Shown piece after piece: positions 23,095-27,675 of a stretch of 27,675 nt of DNA. The DNA is from DATJUF01 sp035502655 (GTDB lineage Bacteria > Desulfobacterota > Binatia > Binatales > Binataceae). How positions within the stretch are numbered: the first letter of the stretch is position 1; each line of letters begins with the position of its first letter. The notes below the pieces were generated by a model. The model did no database searches and was not told the origin of the DNA. It was given only the letters and a program-made list of their open reading frames with translations. The translations under genes and the position numbers were made by a program. The stretch is taken from positions 1-27,675 of the forward strand of contig DATJUF010000250.1 of assembly GCA_035502655.1 (NCBI GenBank), given 5' to 3'.

Positions 23095-24375
23095 CTACGG
23101 CGCGAAGCGCTCGCGCGTCCACTCCGTCAGTATTTTCATCAGCCGCGGCCGCGGATCCCCCATGTTTCTTCGCGTCCCGCCCGCCCGCATGAAATGGTCC
23201 GCGCCTTCGATAAACTCTAATCGCTTGTCCGCTGCGCCCGATTGCTCATACTCAGTCCGCACGTCCGACAGAAAAATATCCTGATCGCCCATTGCTCCAA
23301 CCACCAGCGTCGGCACCGTCACCTTCGGCAGATTTCTGTCAAGCCGCGCATATGAACTCAGCCCCGACCAAGTCGATAGCCACGCCTCCGGCGTCACAAC
23401 CCGTCCTAGCCCGAATACGTGATAGTTCGCGAGGTCTGGCCGCCCGCCAAGAATCGATCCCACCAGCCGCTCCGACGGATCAAGCGACAAGTCCGTATAA
23501 TGCGGATTCGCCTGCGTCCGGTAGACGATCATCATCCGCGGCGCCATCATTCTGCGGCTCGTATAATTCCGATACGCCGCCGGTTTCTTGCCAAAATCCG
23601 GCTCGCGGACTTCCGCTCGTGCTATCGCCGCCTCCTCGATATGCCGCCGTGCGATCGCGTCGATTCGCGCTACCCTCGCCCTCTGCGCTGCACGATACTG
23701 CAATAGCCACTCCGTATCATATTTGCTCGAAGCCGGCGGCATCCGAAAACCATTGCGCTCATCGTACATATCGAGCGTCGCATCCGTCGCAAATGGGTCG
23801 GCCTCATCTACTACCGCCGCGTCCAGCGTGCCCATCAGCACAATTCCCTGTCCCGGATGAGCTGCCAGCACGATAAACCCATCCGCGGCCGGCAAATCGA
23901 ATTTGTTCAGATCGGGCGGACCACCTCCCGGCGGCGCCGCGACTCGCCCACCCTTGGCCGTCCGCGCTTCTGCATCATAGTAGGAAAAGAGCGAGCCGCC
24001 GCCTGAATTACCCAGCATCACGATTCGCTCGAAGCCGCACTCTGCACGCAGGTAGCGCATCCCCGCCGCTATATCGAGCAGCAGATTCTCATGGAGCATC
24101 GTCGCATCGTTGTTTAAATAGCGGGTATTCAGTGCGAACGCCGCGAACCCCGCCTCCACCCAGAATGGAATCGAGTAATGCTGCGCGAAATCCACCCGCG
24201 GATGCGCCATGATCACAGCCGTCCGCGGTTTCCCCTTCTGCGGCATATACAAAAGCCCGCGCAGCTTTCCCCCATCCTCGGCGTAAAGCTGGACCACGGT
24301 CTGTCTGATAGCCGGGTCGATATCACCGAAATCAACCGGATAACGGCTCTGGTAATCCTCTGGCGCCTGTGGCAT
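23095..24375 (-). CDS. Alpha/beta hydrolase
   Basis: A 426-residue cytosolic protein. The nucleophile elbow GNSGGG puts the catalytic serine at about residue 124, VMAHPR precedes it in the oxyanion region, and near the C-terminus GAMGDQDIFLS and GADHF supply the likely acid and histidine. The fold begins with a beta strand (LRGLLYMP) and a long insertion lies between about residues 180 and 330, making the protein larger than usual (250-320). The substrate, ester or thioester, cannot be told. The ATG follows AGGAG by six bases. It is divergent from the YchF-like GTPase gene, with 113 bases between starts. The 185 bases downstream to the cupin gene show nothing definite. Confidence 0.82.
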   Translation of the reverse strand: MPQAPEDYQSRYPVDFGDIDPAIRQTVVQLYAEDGGKLRGLLYMPQKGKPRTAVIMAHPRVDFAQHYSIPFWVEAGFAAFALNTRYLNNDATMLHENLLLDIAAGMRYLRAECGFERIVMLGNSGGGSLFSYYDAEARTAKGGRVAAPPGGGPPDLNKFDLPAADGFIVLAAHPGQGIVLMGTLDAAVVDEADPFATDATLDMYDERNGFRMPPASSKYDTEWLLQYRAAQRARVARIDAIARRHIEEAAIARAEVREPDFGKKPAAYRNYTSRRMMAPRMMIVYRTQANPHYTDLSLDPSERLVGSILGGRPDLANYHVFGLGRVVTPEAWLSTWSGLSSYARLDRNLPKVTVPTLVVGAMGDQDIFLSDVRTEYEQSGAADKRLEFIEGADHFMRAGGTRRNMGDPRPRLMKILTEWTRERFAP

Positions 24376-24488
24376 TTGCCTCTCCTTCCTCCGTCTCTAC
24401 CACACCACTGAAGCGTTTACCCACCGAAAATACTCCCTTCAATCTCCCGCCATCCTGTGCCAACATTTGTTGTTTGGAGTACCTCTCT

Positions 24489-25535
24489 TTGAAAAGCGGA
24501 ATCATTGGCGCGCGCGGCGCCGGCAAAACTACTGTCTTTCACGCCCTCACTGGCCTCGCCCCCCTCGCCGGCCAGGGCGATGCGAAAAATCGCGCCCGTC
24601 CCGGCCAGATTAAGGTCGCTGACCTGCGCCTCGATTTTCTCGAAGCCACTTACGGCTCAAAGAAAAAAATCCCGGTCGAATTGACCGTTTACGATTTCGC
24701 TCCGGCGCCCCGCGATCAGAAAGAAGGCGCTGCCCTCGATCCTACACTGCTCCCGCTCATCCGCGACCTCGACGCCCTGCTGCTCGTCATCCCCGATTTC
24801 AATGGCCGCGCTACCCCGATCCTGCCCACTATCGAAAGCATCGAGGCCGAACTGGTCTTCGCCGATTTCGATCAGGCTGAGCGCCGCCTCGAACGCCTCA
24901 AAAAGGAAAAAGGCCCGGTCGATTTCGAACGTTCCGCACTTACCAAATGCATCGCATGGCTTGAGCAGGGCAAGCCGCTCCGAACGCTCGAAATGACCAC
25001 CCATGAATTACAGACTTTCTCCAGCTTTGGCTTTCTGTCGCGCAAGCCCGCACTCGCCGTGATCAATTGTGACGCCGATCAGGCCACCGCCAAGCTGCCA
25101 GCCGAAATCCGCGGCGCAATCACCGCTCATGGCCTCGACGTCTTCCGGCTCGCCGCCGCCTTCGAGGCCGAGCTATGGGAACTCGATCCCGAGGCGCAAA
25201 TTGAATTCCTCAAGGAAGCCGGCCTCGATCGCCCAGCCCGCGATCGCCTGATTACGGCCCTCTACGATCTCCTCGGCCTGATGACCTTCTATACCGCTGG
25301 CGAGCCCGAGGCCCACGCTTGGCCGCTCAATCGCGGGGCCTCCGCCCTTGACGCTGCCGGCCGTATTCACAGCGATATCGCCCGCGGCTTCATCCGCGCC
25401 GAAGTCGTTAGCTATGAGGACTTCGCCGAACTCCGCTCCGACGCCAAAGTCAAAGAAGCCGGCAAGCTTCGTCTCGAAGGCCGTGACTACCTGATGCGCG
25501 ACGGAGACATCATTCATATTCGCTTCAAAATCTAA
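24489..25535 (+). CDS. Divergent YchF-like GTPase with TGS/DUF933 domain
   Basis: The start is taken as TTG 24489, nine bases after GGAG and directly before the first G-domain strand (MKSGIIGARGAGKTTVFHAL). The upstream frame from ATG 24369 adds 40 residues of low-complexity character that family members lack. The C-terminal domain (about 264-347: GLMTFYTAGEPEAHAWPL, GRIHSDIARGFIRAEVVSYE, EAGKLRLEGRDYLMRDGD) is the TGS/DUF933 domain of the YchF/OLA1 ATP/GTPases. The N-terminal domain is divergent: P-loop GARGAGKTT instead of GxPNVGKS, DFAPAPRDQKEG in place of DIAGLVKGASKG, and NCDAD at the G4 position. It is thus probably a second, specialised YchF paralogue. It starts a likely operon with the flippase-like and DUF4412 genes. 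Confidence 0.82.
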   Translation: MKSGIIGARGAGKTTVFHALTGLAPLAGQGDAKNRARPGQIKVADLRLDFLEATYGSKKKIPVELTVYDFAPAPRDQKEGAALDPTLLPLIRDLDALLLVIPDFNGRATPILPTIESIEAELVFADFDQAERRLERLKKEKGPVDFERSALTKCIAWLEQGKPLRTLEMTTHELQTFSSFGFLSRKPALAVINCDADQATAKLPAEIRGAITAHGLDVFRLAAAFEAELWELDPEAQIEFLKEAGLDRPARDRLITALYDLLGLMTFYTAGEPEAHAWPLNRGASALDAAGRIHSDIARGFIRAEVVSYEDFAELRSDAKVKEAGKLRLEGRDYLMRDGDIIHIRFKI

Positions 25536-25661
25536 ATTGCTGTCACTTGGGCCCTTTTTATCCACAGCCACGCAATCCGCAGCCAGCTTGCGCTTACCGC
25601 CGATGACTGGAACAATTCCCCAGACGCGCTTCAACCTGGCGCTCCCACGGAACCTGTTCTT

Positions 25662-26765
25662 ATGCGCCGAATTGAAACGCTCATCCTGATTCTAGCCTTA
25701 GGCTTCTATTTCTGGCTCCTCCACCGCTTTGGCTTCAGTCAGGCTTTTTCCTATATCCGCCTCGTCGGATGGGGCCTCGGTTTGACGATCTCGCTGGAAA
25801 GCATCGCACGCCTCTGCAACACTTTCGGATGGCGCACGGTAATCCCCCGCAGGTACCGAAATCTTGGCTTCGGTGAGATGTTCCTTGCGCGCATCGCTGG
25901 CGAAGCCACGGATTATGTCACTCCATCCGCCCAGCTCGGCGGCCAGTTCGTGATGGCCCTCCTGGTCCGCGACAAGCTCCCCATGGCCAAAGGACTCGCG
26001 AGCGTCGCCATCGCCTCACTCGCCGAGGGCGTCGGCCAAATCGTCTTCATCACCGCTGCCGTCATCATTTCGATCCCCTTCGAAGCGGGCCTCCATCATG
26101 ACCTCTTCTGGCCCATCGTCGGCGGCATGGTCATCGCTGTGGGCCTTGCTGGTGGTTTCTTCTTTGTTCAGATGCGCGACCCATTCTCATGGATGTGGAA
26201 AGCTGCCGCCCGCTTTGAAGTCCCGCAGCTAGCGAACCCCGACGTCAAGGCCGCTGCCGCTGAAGCTGATCAGATCCTTAAAGATTTCTATAGCACACAT
26301 TCAGGCCTCTTTGCCCAAGCTTCGTTATTTTACGTTATCGCCTGGGCCATGGGGCCGGTTGAAATCTACCTTCTGATGACTATGCTGCACGTGCACGCGA
26401 GCTGGATGGCCGCGCTTGTTACCGAAGCGCTTGGCCTTCTGATCGAGCGTGCTACTTTCCTCATTCCGGCCAAGCTGGTCAGTCAGGAGGGCGGCAAGGC
26501 TTTGATCCTTTCTCTTCTCGGCTATTCACCTTGGACTGGCTTTGCGATCGGCTTTCTCCGCCGCATTAAGGAACTCGTATGGGTTATGTTCGGCCTTATC
26601 GTTCTTGGCGTGCATCGCCTTCTCGGCGACCGCCTAACCCCCGCCGCAATCCCATCTCCGAACCACTATGCTGCCGCAGGCCTCGCGCCAGTTTCCACTG
26701 CCGGCGATCCTCGGCGCGATGAAATTATCGAAGTGCAACCAACCCAAAGGGGAGAATTCTCATGA
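25662..26765 (+). CDS. Flippase-like (lysylphosphatidylglycerol synthase TM-domain) membrane protein
   Basis: A 367-residue inner-membrane protein with about seven to eight hydrophobic helices, starting with LILILALGFYFWLLHRFG. The pattern (GWRTVIPRR, then GEATDYVTPSAQLGGQ and the LLIERATFLIPAKLVSQEGG segment) fits the LPG synthase TM/flippase-like family (UPF0104), which includes HpnL and lipid flippases such as the MprF N-terminal part. It has no catalytic MprF domain, so it probably moves a lipid or a hopanoid-related compound; the substrate is unknown. The ribosome-binding site is weak. It ends in ATGA overlap with the next gene, so the two are coupled. Confidence 0.8.
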   Translation: MRRIETLILILALGFYFWLLHRFGFSQAFSYIRLVGWGLGLTISLESIARLCNTFGWRTVIPRRYRNLGFGEMFLARIAGEATDYVTPSAQLGGQFVMALLVRDKLPMAKGLASVAIASLAEGVGQIVFITAAVIISIPFEAGLHHDLFWPIVGGMVIAVGLAGGFFFVQMRDPFSWMWKAAARFEVPQLANPDVKAAAAEADQILKDFYSTHSGLFAQASLFYVIAWAMGPVEIYLLMTMLHVHASWMAALVTEALGLLIERATFLIPAKLVSQEGGKALILSLLGYSPWTGFAIGFLRRIKELVWVMFGLIVLGVHRLLGDRLTPAAIPSPNHYAAAGLAPVSTAGDPRRDEIIEVQPTQRGEFS

Positions 26766-27574
26766 GAACCATAAGTAGCATTTTCGCCGCATCCCTCTTT
26801 TTCCTCATAGCCGCTACTGCACACGCCGGTGTCGTCCTGCAGGAGCAGGAAACCGTCGATCGCGGCAATGGCAAGCCCGAAACTCAGGAACGCACCGTGA
26901 TGGTTCAGGGCAACCAGCAAAAGACCATCACCGACCGCTCACAGGTCCTGATTGATCTCGACAAAGGCTCAATGTACATCATCAGCCCTGAGCGCAAGGC
27001 TTACGTCGAGATGGCTTTTCCTCCGGAGGGCAAGATGGGCCAGATAATGGCGCGGCGGATGGCCGCCATGAACTTCAAAAAAACTGGCAAGCATCAGACT
27101 GTGGCCGGTTATGCATGCGACGAATATACCGGCGGAGGAGATACCGGTACCGGTAAATATTCGGTTGTTGGATGCTTCTCAAAGTCCGCCCCCGGCGCCG
27201 CCGATTTCACTGCGTTTCAGAAGGCTATGGCCGATAAGCTGAAGAGCGTCGGCAGCGGCCCAGGCAACATCCCCAGCGGCCTCCCCCTTGAAGTAACCTC
27301 CACCAGCAAGATGACTTCCTTTAATATGCCCGGAATCAGCGCCGATCAGGCTGCCAAGATCAAGGATATGCTGGCCAAGCGTCCTCCCGTCACCAACAAG
27401 ACCATCGTCACTAAAGTCACCGTCGAGCAAATCGCCGCTTCAGACTTTACGGTTCCCGCTGGCTATCAGAAACAAGAGATGCCTCAAATGCCGAGCGCCC
27501 CAGCGGGCGGGCATTCCGGCGGCAAGATGTCCAGCTCTGCCCCCTCCAGCAGCAGCGCATCGACGGGCCACTAA
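26762..27574 (+). CDS. Exported DUF4412 protein
   Basis: A 270-residue protein with Sec signal peptide (MRTISSIFAASLFFLIAATAHAG, cleavage near AHA-G). The mature part shows the DUF4412 pattern: a VMVQGNQQKTI strand pair, IIDLDKGSMYIISPERKAYVEM-like strands (read as IDLDKGSMYIISPERK), GKHQTVAGYACDEYTG, and a late strand ending DFTVPAGYQ. The last 35 residues are a Ser/Gly/Pro-rich tail. Two Cys (about 120 and 139) may pair. Function of DUF4412 is not known; the family resembles LolA-like lipid-binding folds. It overlaps the flippase-like gene by four bases; GGGGAGAATT is the RBS. Confidence 0.75.
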   Translation: MRTISSIFAASLFFLIAATAHAGVVLQEQETVDRGNGKPETQERTVMVQGNQQKTITDRSQVLIDLDKGSMYIISPERKAYVEMAFPPEGKMGQIMARRMAAMNFKKTGKHQTVAGYACDEYTGGGDTGTGKYSVVGCFSKSAPGAADFTAFQKAMADKLKSVGSGPGNIPSGLPLEVTSTSKMTSFNMPGISADQAAKIKDMLAKRPPVTNKTIVTKVTVEQIAASDFTVPAGYQKQEMPQMPSAPAGGHSGGKMSSSAPSSSSASTGH

Positions 27575-27597
27575 TCTTCAGTAGTCCGGCGACACAT

Positions 27598-27656
27598 ATC
27601 GGCAAACGGCAGTAGGATCGAGCATTCAATGCTCGATCCTACTGCCGTTTGCCGAT
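27598..27656. repeat. 59-base perfect palindrome at the contig end
   Basis: Bases 27598-27626 and 27628-27656 are exact reverse complements around a single C at 27627, giving arms of 29 bases. It begins 24 bases after the DUF4412 stop codon. No T-run follows. It could be a genuine hairpin terminator, but its perfection, lack of a loop and position next to adapter sequence also fit a foldback read artefact. Confidence 0.9.
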
Positions 27657-27661
27657 TCATC

Positions 27662-27675
27662 CGGAAGAGCACACG
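27662..27675 (+). other. Illumina TruSeq adapter remnant
   Basis: The last 14 bases, CGGAAGAGCACACG, are identical to part of the TruSeq adapter (which begins AGATCGGAAGAGCACACG). They are most likely untrimmed adapter and not genomic DNA. The bases between the palindrome and this stretch (27657-27661) are of doubtful origin. Confidence 0.85.

Noticed and set aside
24369..24488. N-terminal extension of the YchF-like GTPase from an upstream ATG
   Set aside because: It overlaps the divergent hydrolase start region, is low complexity, and TTG 24489 has a ribosome-binding site exactly at the domain start.

Overview
The window looks like one whole contig from an uncultured, GC-rich, probably Gram-negative bacterium. 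It opens inside a gene and ends in 14 bases identical to an Illumina TruSeq adapter. Lipoprotein and Sec signals, DUF1329 proteins, an aerobic benzoyl-CoA (box) module, a luciferase-like monooxygenase, a CaiB/BaiF CoA-transferase and a Baeyer-Villiger monooxygenase together suggest a soil or sediment heterotroph with broad aromatic and lipid metabolism. The mix resembles deltaproteobacterium-like or Candidatus Binatota genomes, but that placement is inference only.

Layout. (1) 1-800: truncated luciferase-like flavin monooxygenase. (2) 845-2272, minus: phospholipase-D/cardiolipin-synthase-like protein. (3) 2559-6632, minus: boxR-boxC-boxB, encoding a benzoyl-CoA-responsive regulator, the ring-cleaving lyase and the diiron epoxidase. 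The gaps upstream of boxR and boxC carry the same two-part regulatory module. (4) 6773-8961: small exported proteins (SnoaL-like, glycine-zipper lipoprotein, DUF2846 lipoprotein, unknown lipoprotein). (5) 9033-12837, minus: four-gene CDP-sugar cassette (CDP-glucose 4,6-dehydratase, C-methyltransferase, RmlC-like epimerase, SDR reductase), probably for a branched 6-deoxyhexose. (6) 13230-17987, plus: three tandem DUF1329 paralogues, each with its own near-identical promoter/leader and terminator. (7) 18105-21447: CaiB/BaiF CoA-transferase divergent from a type I Baeyer-Villiger monooxygenase. (8) 21681-24375, minus: YfcG-type glutathione transferase, cupin, alpha/beta hydrolase. (9) 24489-27574, plus: divergent YchF-like GTPase with a likely TTG start, flippase-like membrane protein, DUF4412 exported protein. 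The contig ends in a long perfect palindrome and adapter sequence.

How the genes work together: BoxB and BoxC would epoxidise benzoyl-CoA and open its ring under BoxR control, but the reductase BoxA and the benzoate-CoA ligase are not here. The sugar cassette would turn CDP-glucose into a C-methylated 6-deoxy sugar, but its cytidylyltransferase and a glycosyltransferase are also absent. The DUF1329 triplet has no DUF1302 or RND partner in the window.

The most notable signals are the paired box regulatory modules, the DUF1329 triplet with duplicated promoters, the divergent YchF-like GTPase, the orphan CDP-sugar cassette and the artefactual-looking contig end. No rRNA, tRNA, CRISPR array, insertion sequence or integrase was seen.
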